This document shows positions 53,405-64,000 of a stretch of DNA of 64,000 nucleotides, one piece after another. A program made the position numbers and the translations under genes. The stretch is from Zeus faber (lineage: Eukaryota > Chordata > Actinopteri > Zeiformes > Zeidae): NCBI GenBank assembly GCA_960531495.1, contig OY482859.1, positions 15,771,274 to 15,835,273 on the forward strand, written 5' to 3'. How positions within the stretch are numbered: position 1 is the stretch's first letter; each line of letters begins with the position of its first letter. The notes below the pieces were generated by a model that saw only the letters and a program-made list of their open reading frames with translations, was not told the DNA's origin and ran no database searches.

Positions 53405-53590
53405 GGGGGGGTGCCCCGGTGGCTCACCTGGTGGAGCGCATACCATTAAGGCTAAGCCCTTCCCGAAGCCGGCCCGGGTTCGAATTGGGCCTTTTCTTCA
53501 TGTCCTCCCTTCTCTACCTCCCTGCCCTTTCCGTATCTACACTGTCCTATCTAATAAAGGAAAATGCCGCAAAAAAAGTCATTAAAAAAA
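53405..53590 (+). mobile_element. tRNA-derived SINE
   Basis: A tRNA-like head has an A-box-like TGGCTCACCTGGTGG and a B-box-like GGGTTCGAAT about 50 bases apart. A body with CTCCCTTCTCTACC follows, then a tail TCTAATAAAGG and A-rich end. This is a typical percomorph-type SINE. It belongs to a different family from the one at 19 kb. Confidence 0.75.
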
Positions 53591-54103
53591 CAGAGTGTGT
53601 GGGGGGGGGGTGAGAAAGTTCACAAAAGAAATTGATGAAACTAATCGTTTAAATTGCGTTTAAAGGCTCACTTGCCGGGATGATGCCCGCTAAGCACCGA
53701 GGCCTGCAGGCCCGGTGTGACTCACCTGAAATTAACAAGCCGGCGGTAACTCCACCATGACCTGAGGGGGTTTGATAGTTCAACAAGGCAAAGTGGGAGA
53801 TCAGTTAAGAGCCGTTAATGTGTTGACACTGCAGCCTGTGGATCTCCCCCCCCTTTCCCCTCAGTGCGCCCCTCCCCCATATCATTTAATTACAAAGCCA
53901 TATATACAGAACACAGATATCAATATATATATTTTTGTGCATTTTCATTGTCCGCCTTATTAAATTCGAGTCGGCACTGTGTTTCATCAGCCCCCTGAAT
54001 CAATCGGCCGCTCCTTCCACACGATATCTATTTCCGGACAAAGGACTCCAGATAAACGAGCAGCTCATAATCTCAAGGGAAATTTGCACCGTTTCTCCCA
54101 TTG

Positions 54104-54106
<3 letters not shown>

Positions 54107-54160
<54 letters not shown>

Positions 54161-54199
54161 ACGTACGCACACACGCACACGCACACGCACACACACACA
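54107..54199. repeat. (CA)n microsatellite with CG interruptions
   Basis: Perfect CA for about 50 bp, then ACGTACGTACGCAC-type interruptions. Confidence 0.95.
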
Positions 54200-54831
54200 G
54201 CCCAAACGGTTCTGTTTCCGGAAAATAATAAGATGATTAAAATAATAAAAAACCCTGCGAGGGACGGAGAGATTGGCGAGTTTGTTCCCCTCTCAGCCCC
54301 GCCGTGTCTTCCCAGAGTGGCTTTACCTCCCTCCGTTTCACCAAAGGCGCTTAAATTCCGGGGACATCTGCCTCCCCCGCCACGACTCGGCGGCAGCTGT
54401 GTTATTAAGGCTAGAGATGAGCTGATGCGGTGGTGGGCGGGAGACCACCTCAACCCGTCATTAAGGAGAAACAGCGAGCAGCACGTCGCCCCTCGGAGCC
54501 AATGCACAGGAGTTTAATTGATAGAGAATGGAAGGCAGCTCCACTTGAGGGAAGATCCTGTCTTCCATTTCAGTTTGATATGAGAATAAACCTAAATACT
54601 CCCCATTTGTCATTCAGCGGATACGATTCATTTCAGTGAAAATGTTACAGTGTCGGCCCAGAACCTGTGAGAATAACAACTCAAGATTACTGATTTCAAG
54701 ATCGATTTCTGTCCAAAAGAAGTTTGGAAGTTTGGGAAACGAACCTTTCCTCTTGTAACCGTCTCACGAGACACCAATAATGCTTTGGAAAACACAAGAA
54801 ATTCACGTTGCTTTTTTTTGTAATTCATACC

Positions 54832-54899
<68 letters not shown>

Positions 54900-54950
54900 T
54901 ATGTTTGTATGTGTATGTATGTATGTGTATGTTTGTGTATGTGTGTATGT
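54832..54950. repeat. (GT)n and (TATG)n microsatellite
   Basis: About 62 bp of GT are followed by TATG/TGTATG-type repeats to about 54950. Confidence 0.95.
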
Positions 54951-55087
54951 AGTAGTCCTCAAAATGCAAAGAGTGACCGTGATAACGGCCATTATTATCA
55001 GACCATTGTTCATTATTCAGAAATAACTAACCACCTATTGCCGCTATTGACCAATCAGAATAAGAATATAGAATAAATATAACAGAT

Positions 55088-55325
55088 ACAGTCGGCTACC
55101 AGTCAAAAGTTTGGACACACCTACTGATTCAAGGGTTTTTCTTTACTGTTACTATTTTCTAAATTTGTAGAATAATAGTGAGGACATCAAAACTATGAAA
55201 TTAAACATGGAATTATGTACTGCAGTAACCCAAAAAAAAGAAAATATATTTTATATTTCAGATTCTTCCCTTTGCCTTGACGATAGATTTACACAACCTT
55301 TGCATTCTCTCAACCAGCTTCATTC
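55088..55325. mobile_element. Truncated Tc1-like element end
   Basis: CAGTCGGCTACCAGTCAAAAG, TTTGGACACACCTACTGATT, then AATAATAGTGAGGACATC and CAAAACTATGAAATT, and finally TTTGCATTCTCTCAACCAGC form the well-known terminal region of a fish Tc1-like family. Similarity ends abruptly at about 55325 with no transposase, so it is a truncated copy. Confidence 0.75.
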
Positions 55326-55551
55326 GCTCAACTGTGAGTGGTCGATAGCAGCAATCAGTTATTTATTTCTGAATAATGACCATAAACCTCTGTTAATAAT
55401 GTCACAGCAGCTATCAGCATTATTAGCACCACCTACCTCTCCGCCTAGTTTCACGCTGTCTGCATGCTTAACACTAGCTAGTGGCGCCATCTTGTGACAC
55501 TACAATGGAAACTACAATAGAAGAAACGTGTCAAATTTCACGTTCTTCTGC

Positions 55552-55785
55552 TTTGTGCTGCTCCCATCAGGGGTCGCCACGGCGGATCATCTGCCCCCAA
55601 AACCTTCTGTTCTGCGCATCTTCCTCCCTTACACCAACCGCCTGCATGTCCTCCCTCACCACGTCCCTAAACCTTCTCTTTGGCCTTCCTCTTTTCCTCT
55701 TGCCTGGCAGCTCCATCCTCAGCATCCTTCTCCCAACGTAACTGTCATCTCTCTTACACACCTGTCCAAACCATAAATTTGTTCG
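55552..55785 (-). mobile_element. 3' end of an RTE-like LINE
   Basis: The minus-strand frame (55567-55761) encodes GRRMLRMELPGKRKRGRPK, RRFRDVVREDMQAVGV and FWGQMIRRGDP, the typical C-terminal tail of endonuclease/reverse-transcriptase LINE proteins. The downstream minus-strand sequence GGCGACCCCTGATGGGAGCA is the usual 3' end. It is 5'-truncated, as most LINE copies are. Confidence 0.75.
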
Positions 55786-56049
55786 TTCCTATGTTTTTTT
55801 TTTTTTAGGTTATATTACGGTATCGGCACAGAAGACTTTATCTGTGAGTTTACCAACTTCAGATTTCCATGTTGTCTCCAGGTTAAATCAAATCAAACGG
55901 GGTGGGGCCGAGGTTTGCTCACGTTCCTGCGCGATCCCTTTCTGCCGGGGCGTACTTTGGATCGCAATGGAAAAGTGTCGTCAGCGGCTGAGGCGGAATC
56001 TGGGGGTTGGGTGGGTGGCTGGGTGGGTGAGTGCGTCTCGCGTTTATCC

Positions 56050-56160
56050 ACACAGAAACAGAATCCTACCCATCATCCCGCCCGCCCGATTCCCCGCTCC
56101 GCCAAGCTCGGATCAGCCACGAGACAGCGATTCAGGTGGGAAGGCGACACATCCCTCCCC
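56050..56160 (+). repeat. Inverted related segment, copy A
   Basis: About 110 bp, closely related to the reverse complement of 57290-57416. Shared blocks include GATCAGCC(A/G)CGAGACAGCG, TTCAGGTGGGA and CATCATCCCGC. Both copies lie in CpG-rich sequence. Confidence 0.75.
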
Positions 56161-56546
56161 CGTGTGGCAGCTGGAAGCGTACGGGGAGACCAGCTGTCCG
56201 TCTGCCCACGCCGGGCACCGCTCCTAATGAGCGTTTGTTCGCATCGCACCTTTATTATTTCATTAAATACAACGTTTTGAGCGACTAATGGAAAACAGCC
56301 TCGCCCGCCCACAAATATACGGCCCCTTTCCGGCTGAAAATATAAACCATCCGACGAATAAGCCGCTGTTTGTCTTGAGGTGGGATGCCAGGAGGAAAGC
56401 GCTCGACCCGAAACGTCCGCTCCAGGCTGCCATTCATGATAAAAATGCAGCCACTGGAGGGATTACGGCAAATCAAGCACGTTTCCAGACAAGTGCACTG
56501 TCCAATCACAAAGCCAGACTTTATTTCCTTGGGTGTTGAGTGTCCT

Positions 56547-56640
56547 TCTCCTCCTTCTCTTCCTTCTCCTCCTTCTCCTTCTCCTTCTCCTTCTCTTCCT
56601 TCTCCTCCTTCTCCTTCTCCTCCTTCTCCTCCTTCTCTTC
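56547..56640. repeat. (CTT/CTC)n low-complexity tract
   Basis: CCTTCTC-type repeats for about 94 bp. The Ser/Phe and Glu/Lys ORFs over it are artefacts. Confidence 0.95.
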
Positions 56641-57289
56641 CGAGTGTGAACGTCTTGATTTTGAATTTGTTAAACGTCCACAGATGTTTTGCATCGCTCC
56701 CGTCCTGTCACATTTCCACCCTAAATAAGGACACATATATGAACTGATCCACTACCATTTATTTGTGCTATGTTCTTTAATAAGCAATAATCAAACCATG
56801 GTAGAGAGCATTAGTTTCTTTATTTATAATAATTAATTTTGTGAGCTAATATAATGTTATTTCCATGTATTCCTGATTCGTTGTGCCCCCTCAGGTTACC
56901 TGTATTAGGCTGAAGTCTTTATTTACAATTATCAATAATACATCCCAAAAACAGGTTAATATTCAGTGCTTGTGTCTTTTCACTGCAAACCCACTTGTGT
57001 ATAAAACATGCTCAGGGACGGCCGTGTTCATTTATTATACATCAATTTATTTCTTTTTCACAAAGTCCTGTTTTTTGGGGGGGGTGGGGGGTGGGAGTGA
57101 GCATCCTTTGTGGGACTAGATGTTCTTTAGAAGCGGGAAAGGCCATTTTCAGGCGAAGGAGAGGCTCTCGAAACGGGCGAACAGAAATCACGGGGACGAT
57201 TGATGATGTATGCTTTTCGTTTATTATCATTATTATTATTTTTCAAAGGAAGAACCACACAAAGGCCCCCATCCCCCGCGCGGGAGCGA

Positions 57290-57416
57290 GATGCGTCGCC
57301 ATCCCACCTGAAACGCTGTCTCGCGGCTGATCTGAGCCCGGCGGAGCGTGGAATCGGGCGTGCGGGATGATGGGATGCGAGCGCACGAAGCGGGGGCGTG
57401 GGCTTCTGTTTCCGCG
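57290..57416 (-). repeat. Inverted related segment, copy B
   Basis: The reverse-oriented partner of 56050-56160, about 1.2 kb away. On the minus strand it reads ...CGCTCCGCCGGGCTCAGATC then AGCCGCGAGACAGCGTTTC. Confidence 0.75.
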
Positions 57417-58164
57417 CGGACAAACACGCGTGGGTAATCACCATTATGTATGCTGTTTTTAAAATTTTTATTTTCAAAGGAAGACTTACAGAGGGTAAAT
57501 CTGAAAAGCGTATCTTCCGATATAGCAAATTGACATTTTTCACACGTCTGTCTTGAAATTGTCATGAATAATGTATGATGTAGCGCCGAGCTCTGCCTTT
57601 CCTGTGTTTTTATTTTTATTTTTCGATGTGGTTGTTTTGTTGGTTTCTACTCGTATGAAAAGAACATTTCAAACCCAACTAATAAGGGCTGTGGTCACCT
57701 TGGATCAGGACAGGGGGTTGCGTAACGGAGAGAGTCCCCGGTCAACTCTGCGTCTGTCTCCGAACGGAAAAACAAATAATGCGCGTTCCTTTTGGCTGTA
57801 TTTATTTTGAGGAGCACAACACACAGATGAGAGTTTGATTTATGAATTCAAAGAGAGTTTAGGTTTGGTTTGAGATATAAAAGCCTGCCTACGGTTAAAG
57901 CCTGGTGCCCTCTGCAATCCAGGTAAAGGTAAAGCCCTGGTCACCATTTGAGTAAATACAGGTACTGTCAATAAACGACATCGTGCGACACGTTGTTTGA
58001 GTTTGATTGCGCTGTTTTTATTTTCTATTTTTTTTCTCCATCTTTATGCGAGCCAGAGCCACCGCAAACTCCTCTCGCCATCGAGTTCGTGCTCCATTCA
58101 CCGCTGATGTTGATGTTCTCCGGCGGTACTTACGTCTTTTGTTTGCACGTCTTTTAAAGGGTAT

Positions 58165-58266
58165 CTCCTGCTTCTCTCCCTCTCTCTCTCTCTCTCCCTC
58201 TCTCCCTCTCTCTCTCTGTCGCTCTCTTTCTCTCCCTCCCTCTATCTCTCTCTCTCTCTCCCTCTC
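58165..58266. repeat. (CT)n low-complexity tract
   Basis: About 100 bp of CT/CCCT repeats with few interruptions. Confidence 0.95.
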
Positions 58267-58675
58267 AAGTGTTTATCTGTTCCTGAAAACACAATCTGAT
58301 ATATAAAACGCAAATAACCGCTCTCAAAAATGACAAAGACTATACTGTGTTAAACCAATTCCTTCTGGTACAGGCCCCGCCAAGCAGTGACCGGTGACAT
58401 TTAAGCACCGCTCATCTGACGCCGATAGTTCTTCGTCGGCTTTCTTGGAATGAAATCTTCATGACAGCTTTGAACACCGCGCCTGGAAAATCAGATTTGG
58501 CGCGGGCAATCGATTGCGACTACTGTCATTGTACAAACTGTGACTTGATGTCTGTCAAAGGGCCATTAGCCGTTTCCGAACCATCCCTCCGGGCGTGCAC
58601 TGTGCATCGTATGTGTGTTTTTAAACATGATATATGACCAAAAATGTTTTACTTTTTTAAAAATGTATTTTTCTG

Positions 58676-58718
58676 TGTACCCCCTGCAGTACCCCTGCAG
58701 TACCCCTGCAGTACCCCT
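58676..58718. repeat. Short tandem repeat, 11-bp unit
   Basis: Four copies of AGTACCCCTGC (last one changed to AGTACCCCTAG). The unit resembles the GTACCCC motif of the hAT-like MITE at 34117-34357. Confidence 0.85.
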
Positions 58719-61163
58719 AGGGTATTGAGTACTCCCATTTTATTTAAATCTTTTGTGCATGTTTACTGCGAAATGTATGCCTGCCCGTGCCTCGGGAATA
58801 TCATGTAAATGGGTTGGATTGATGCGGGTATTATGGGGTCCAGCCGTAGTGACACTTGACGAATAGAATTTCCCCCGTTTTGGTGTGATGCCGGCTCAAT
58901 TAAACACCTCCATCCAGTGACAGTGGGGACGTGTTTGCGGGAGATACCGCTCGGAGCGCGCTTCACCTGGACACTGAATAATTGCGCCGATCCCTATCCA
59001 CACGGACGCTAATGTCACCTTCATTCATCACCGCGTGGAGTGCCCGCTGTCGCTGAAACAATATGCGAGCCGACTTTGAAATTGTATTTTCGCGCCTGCC
59101 ACTCCCCCCTCTTGGGGGGCGAACGGACCGAAAATAGCTTGCCGTGTGTTCAGTTGTTAATCCTCGAGGCTTTTGTGCAGATGTTCAACAGGCAGGTTGG
59201 TTTGTTCGCCAGATCATCCCTTCATCTCTCCCATTGAGGCCCCAATACAGTTTTGGGAACTGTCGCTAACGAGCTTAAACAGGAAAACACGTCAAAATAG
59301 AAATATGTTTCCTCGCCGCCCCCGCAGCCGCGCCGAGAACCTTTGATTAACATGTTGTGACAAAGGCCCCCGCGAGAACGCCCGTCTCCACGGGCGCACG
59401 CACACACACACGCGTGCGCATGTGCGCGCGGCGCGGCGCACCGCGTACCAGCTTTCGTGGCTCCGCACCAGCCCCCCCGCGGACAAGTTTAGAAGTGCCA
59501 ACGCTGATTAGCATGGCTTTGAGTGAGCCGGCGCCTTTGTCATTCATTTGCCTCTCCGAATCAAGTTCAACATCTGCAGCCGCTGGAAAGATTCTTCGCC
59601 GCAGACGAAGCGGATTTGCATATCAAACCCAGGACCTCGCGGGCCGCCGCCGCCGCCTCCTCATTTGCTGTGAGGGAACATGCCCCGCACCTGCGACAAA
59701 ACGACCGGCCGCCTCCCCTCCCGGCCGCCCCTGCTCTGAAATTAATTTATTTATAGCTTATAGGCGGACCCCACTGCGAATGAAAGGAGTGAAATGTTTT
59801 TTTGGGGGATAGTCCGCCGGATTTAACAGGAACAAACGCGTACGCTCAGGTCAGACAAAAAGTTTGTTTGCGTTTATTTCCGGGGGGAAGGCGTTTTTGC
59901 GCTCGCAGAGCTCTAAATTATTCACCGACGGCTGAAGTGTACACGACGCTGACGCCGCTCCGTATTCCGTATTCTTTCTTGACCGTGACATGAATAATCA
60001 ACGCGGGGGAAGGGGAGAAGACGCCGCGCAGTTTAATCCCAGCGTCTTAATGAAAGCGTTTATCCTGCTTAGCATATGGACGCTCGCCATCCCGCGGTTA
60101 AGAGCTCTCGTACGGACCTGTTCCCCTCTTCACTGTTATTCCTTCGCGGAAGGGGCGTCGTTGGGATTAATTCTGTTCGTTGCTTTTGGCCAAACTTGGC
60201 GCCGCTCCGAAAAGGCATTTAAAACTCCTCGGAAATTGAATCAAATTGTGGCGTGTAGGAAGGGTCACGCATGCATTTGGAATTCTGTTGGTTACTGTGT
60301 TTGTTTTGTATTTCCCTGGCAGTCTCTGGTGGGGGCAGATTAGAGCTCTATGGAGAGTCATCCATCAAGGAATTTGTTGTTTGGTGCAAAATGTACACGT
60401 GGAGACGTTTTTATGAAATATGGATTTAGGGCAGAGACATGTCATCCTTTATGACACATCTGCATCATCTTCGACCCCGTCCTCTCTTGCTGCCGCACGG
60501 AGAGTAAGCTTTGGCGGACTGGAAACGTGGAAAGAGGCTTGATTCACATGGAAGCCGGTGGGGCGTGAACGGGCGTGGTGGCCTGACCTGTTGGCACGCA
60601 CCAGGCCACCGGTCAATAATGGAGGAAGTCCGTATCGGCCGCGGCACAAGCAGAGGGTAATTGACTTTTGTCGAAACCCGCCGTCCGGAAGGAGTGGTTA
60701 TTTCCCCTGTTAATCACATCTGCTGTGGTCACGCCTGGCCACCGGAGGTGATACACCTTTGGCTCTACTCGTGAGAAACGGACAAAAAAAAAAGAATTTC
60801 GGCTTCGGTTAGCTCTCAGTTTTGCGAGGTGGCGCAGAGTAATATCCCACCAAAATGGACGAGCCGTGGTGTGGCCGCATGCTGCGTTTTAGATTGGCAG
60901 GCAATTATTCCGCCGGTGTCCCATACCTGGCCGAGATGATTAAATGACTTTGATCTATGGCAGAGTCGGTAAGAACATAATTAGGGAATAAGGTCACATA
61001 AGTTCAACAGGAGATCGTCATAATATCGTGGAAAATTCAAGTCAATTAGCCAGCGCTTTTCTGCTACGTCCCTGGAGGCAGCAAAATTGCAGCAAAAGTC
61101 AATTAACACATTGTGCGTTTTGAACCGAGGAGGTTAGAATACTTACACTTGCAACAATAATTT

Positions 61164-61195
<32 letters not shown>

Positions 61196-62656
61196 AAATA
61201 TATTCCGTGAATCAGAAAGAATAGATTCATTTGGAGAGATTCCACAGAGGAGTCGATAAGCTGCCACGCTGCATTCATTTTCCTTTTACTGGATTCGATG
61301 AGCTTACATTAGCCTCAGCGGCGTCGACGGAGCAATCTAGAATACCAATATGTGTATAAAACCCATTTACGGACAATGGAAATACCAGTGTTGGGGAGTA
61401 GTGAACTACATGTAATAAACTAGTAGTTTAAATACATTTTGCAGTGTCTTGCTGGTAGTTCAAATTCATTCATATTTGCGTAGTGATTTACTCTTTTATT
61501 TGTATTTTTTGCCATTTTTTGTGTAGTTAATTACTGAAACTACAAACAATTTTGGGCCATAAAAGGAAAGTTTTTTAATTTTTATTTTACCATTGCTTCC
61601 ATACTGTAATTGAACCGCCCTTCGACTAGCACCGCCCCTTTTTCTTCCATCCTCACCGCTGTGAAGGCATGCATTTGTCAGGCGGCCACCACCACACACT
61701 TGACTGCATGTGCAGAAGGGCGGGCGTTGCTCAGTGCTCGCACAGCGACAGCGACAGCGGCATCGTGGAATCTCCCGACGGACGACACTGAGCGCCTCCA
61801 CCGGAAAAAAAACAAAAAAGAACAACGTTTTTACTTGTGAGCTATGCGAGCCGAGAGTAAATACACTCTTTATTCTTTTACTTTATGTGTGACCTGTGAA
61901 CAAGTGGCCACTTTATGCACTAAACTCACTTGAGTGGCATTTTTGCTGGCATGTGACGTTTTTTGTATTATATCTTGTCCATTGTCAATTTGGTCTTTTT
62001 TTTACAAAGTAGTTTGAACGACTTTTTGCCGTGGTTTAACTTCTTCCAGTCGTTTTCAAAGCAGCTTCCCCAACACTGGCAAAAACCACACGCCGGATCA
62101 CAACCAGAGAAACCCAGGTCGGTAAACACTCCCAATCACCTGCGACGTGAGGGGGTTGGGTGGGCGGGTGCCGGTCTGGCGAGCCTCCCAGTGAGACCTC
62201 CCTGTTCACAGGTGGCTTCCCCACAAACCCTCCCCTCGGGGGGAGCGTGAGACGCGGGGGAGACGGAGCCCAAGCGAAAAACAAGGTCCTAACGAGGCCG
62301 TTTCTCATGGAGAGCCTCGGGAAAGGGGGGAGAGGTGAGGTCGAGAATGCGGGGGGCGGGGGTGGAGCGACGGCAACTGAGCGTGGAGTGGGCGAACCAA
62401 CGGGGAGGACGAGGTAGAGGAGGAGGAGACTGGGGGGGGGGGGAGTTGGAGGGGTGGGAGGATGGGGGAGGAAGGGAGGAGGATAAGGGCTCGCGCATGT
62501 TTTGTTGGCATATGGACTGTTGCTGAGTGAACTGCTCTCGTGGCTTTTAGTTTGCGTCTTTTTCTTGAGAATAGGCGTGATGCAATGGCCGTCCCTGGGA
62601 AATACCTGGAGGCGTTGGTGATTCATTAAGCCCAGGCTCATGCATGAGCTGAGAAA

Positions 62657-62694
62657 CACACACACATTCACACAAACACACACACACACCCCCC

Positions 62695-62766
<72 letters not shown>
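62657..62766. repeat. (CA)n microsatellite
   Basis: CA dinucleotides interrupted by a C run at about 62689-62697. A further interrupted CA tract lies at about 62840-62880. Confidence 0.95.
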
Positions 62767-62770
<4 letters not shown>

Positions 62771-63012
62771 CACTAACAAGCATGCACAAAAAAAACATCT
62801 TGGCTCTGCGTTTGCTCACATTCACATAAGCATACTGTACACACACACACGCACACACAGATCCGCGCGCACACACACTTCAGAGTGAGTCGGGGGTGGG
62901 GGGTGGGAAGGGACGACGACATGTTGCATTTATCTCTTCTTTTCTTCTGTTCTCCGCCGCCACTCCTGCCGCTGCTGCTGCCTGTGCGGGTGCGGTAGTC
63001 CCCATCGGATGA

Positions 63013-63134
<122 letters not shown>

Positions 63135-63176
63135 AGATGAGAATGAGGCTGAGGATGCAGCTGAGAGCAGGGGAGC

Positions 63177-63333
63177 ATGAGTTCTGAGCCGGAGGAGAAT
63201 GACATGGTCTGTCAGAAAGCCGTGACCCTCGTGGTCGACCTCTGCCTGCAGGACAGCGCGCTGCTGGACCAGGACACCTGCCAGGACTTCCTCTTCCTGC
63301 TGTCCAGCCAGACGCCCGACCACAAGGAACCGG
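63177..63333 (+). CDS. Candidate first coding exon of an unidentified plus-strand gene (partial)
   Basis: An ATG in good context (GGGAGCATGAGT) opens 52 codons plus one base, ending at a consensus donor (ACCGG/GTGAGTG). The peptide begins MSSEPEENDMVCQKAV and continues with the amphipathic VTLVVDLCLQDSALLDQDTC and then DFLFLLSSQ, all strongly coding in character with G/C-ending codons. No domain is recognised. The rest of the gene lies beyond the window. In human, PHF13, THAP3, DNAJC11 and CAMTA1 follow KLHL21, but the N-terminal sequence fits none of those I know. It is possibly an alternative first exon of a larger gene. Confidence 0.6.
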
Positions 63334-64000
63334 GTGAGTGCTTGGTTATCGACTCAGGATCTTGACCGGGGCTCTGACACGGCTTGCCAAGCCTGGAGAT
63401 GCTTTAGAGTTCACCTCCATGGGCGTAGATGCCTTTTCTGTGACTATTACTCCGGCTCTTTCCCTTTCCTCTGCGTGTGCCGTACACTCTTACCACCCAG
63501 AGCAGATTGTTGGTTAATGAAGGGTTTTAGACGTGAGCTTTCCGAACCGTACGCATCATTTGACCTTAATGAGTTTTTATGGCGCCTCCAGGCAGAGAGA
63601 GAGAGAGAGAGAGAAAAGGTGTGTAGAGCAAACCAATGTTGGAGCTCCCGTATCATTAATAGATGGAGCCGGGAGGCTGATCACCGCCAGCTGACCGCTG
63701 CCGGACCCGCTATTAGTGCGGGAACAGATGGGGTTAACAAATGATAAGAAACACTTGTCACATTTTTCTTTGCTTTTAATGCCCGCGTGGGTCGGAGATA
63801 CTCGAAAATAATTGCAAAGCCTCAGCTCCGTTGAGAGCAAAGTTGCGAGCTGCTGTACTCTTTGAAGGGACGCCGAACCACCTGTGTGTTGAACCGTCTT
63901 TGTGTTTGCCATTGATCATTTGTCCCCAGAGTCCTCTTTAAAGTGTCACATTCTTATCTTCCGTCAAACATTGGCTTAAAAGTTGGTTAGTATTTTCCTT
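63334..64000 (+). other. Probable intron 1 of the gene starting at 63177
   Basis: No second exon is visible before the window ends. A short GA repeat lies at about 63594-63614. Confidence 0.5.

Larger units (their letters stand above)
45691..63012. other. Gene-poor interval of about 17 kb
   Basis: I found no exon that I can support between the klhl21 promoter and the candidate first exon at 63177. The repeats that can be named are listed separately. Several stretches (about 48.0-49.5, 50.1-51.4, 52.2-52.8, 58.3-61.3 kb) are non-repetitive, balanced in composition and contain homeodomain-type TAAT/ATTA cores. They could be conserved non-coding elements, but only an alignment can show this. 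CpG-richer patches lie at about 56.0-56.4 and 59.3-60.2 kb. Confidence 0.5.

Noticed and set aside
53405..53480. A tRNA gene
   Set aside because: It has A- and B-box-like motifs but a body and A-rich tail follow, and the cloverleaf is poor; it is the head of a SINE. The same applies at 19 kb on the minus strand.
56385..56747. Ser/Pro-rich ORF and its Glu/Lys-rich opposite
   Set aside because: Produced by the CTT/CTC low-complexity tract at 56547-56640.
62036..62779. 247-codon Pro-rich minus-strand ORF
   Set aside because: It combines GC-rich low-complexity sequence and a GT array; no domain, no splice support.

Overview
This is nuclear DNA from a vertebrate, most likely a ray-finned (teleost) fish. 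It has split genes with GT/AG introns, compact introns in the middle of the window, very many long CA/GT microsatellites, tRNA-derived SINEs, hAT-like and Tc1-like DNA transposon remnants and an RTE-like LINE tail. Three genes can be rebuilt exon by exon and recognised by homology. They are nol9 (minus strand, 22384-29690, 12 coding exons, 702 aa), zbtb48 (plus strand, 31771-35534, 10 coding exons, 770 aa) and klhl21 (minus strand, 37868-41856, 4 coding exons, 609 aa, with a probable non-coding first exon near 45.3 kb). All exon phases close without a frameshift. Order and orientation match the human 1p36.31 block NOL9-ZBTB48-KLHL21, except that the taste receptor TAS1R1, which sits between NOL9 and ZBTB48 in human, is absent from that slot.

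Layout: 1-22 kb holds no recognisable gene. It contains microsatellites, a Tc1-like remnant with a SINE inside it, a tandem duplication, two CpG-rich patches (16.1-16.8 kb and 18.2-18.5 kb), and several minus-strand segments that behave like coding exons but that I cannot name (8273-8405, 8610-8722, 16034-16125, 17780-17939). At 22.4-29.7 kb is nol9. At 29.7-31.8 kb is a head-to-head intergenic region that probably holds the promoters of nol9 and zbtb48. At 31.8-35.5 kb is zbtb48, and at 35.5-37.9 kb its 3' end faces the 3' end of klhl21. At 37.9-45.5 kb is klhl21 with its upstream intron and 5' exon. At 45.7-63.1 kb is a gene-poor stretch of about 17 kb with repeats, a pair of inverted related segments near 56 and 57 kb, and no supported exon. 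At 63177-63333 is a good candidate first coding exon of a plus-strand gene that continues beyond the window; I do not recognise it.

The three named genes do not form a pathway. Nol9 is a nucleolar polynucleotide 5'-kinase of rRNA processing. Zbtb48 is a BTB/zinc-finger protein whose mammalian orthologue binds telomeric repeats. Klhl21 is a BTB-BACK-Kelch adaptor of Cullin-3 ubiquitin ligases. They are neighbours through conserved synteny. I found no clear new biological system. The best leads are the unidentified candidate exons on both flanks, the overlapping upstream ORFs in the 5' regions of klhl21 and zbtb48, and the inverted pair at 56-57 kb.
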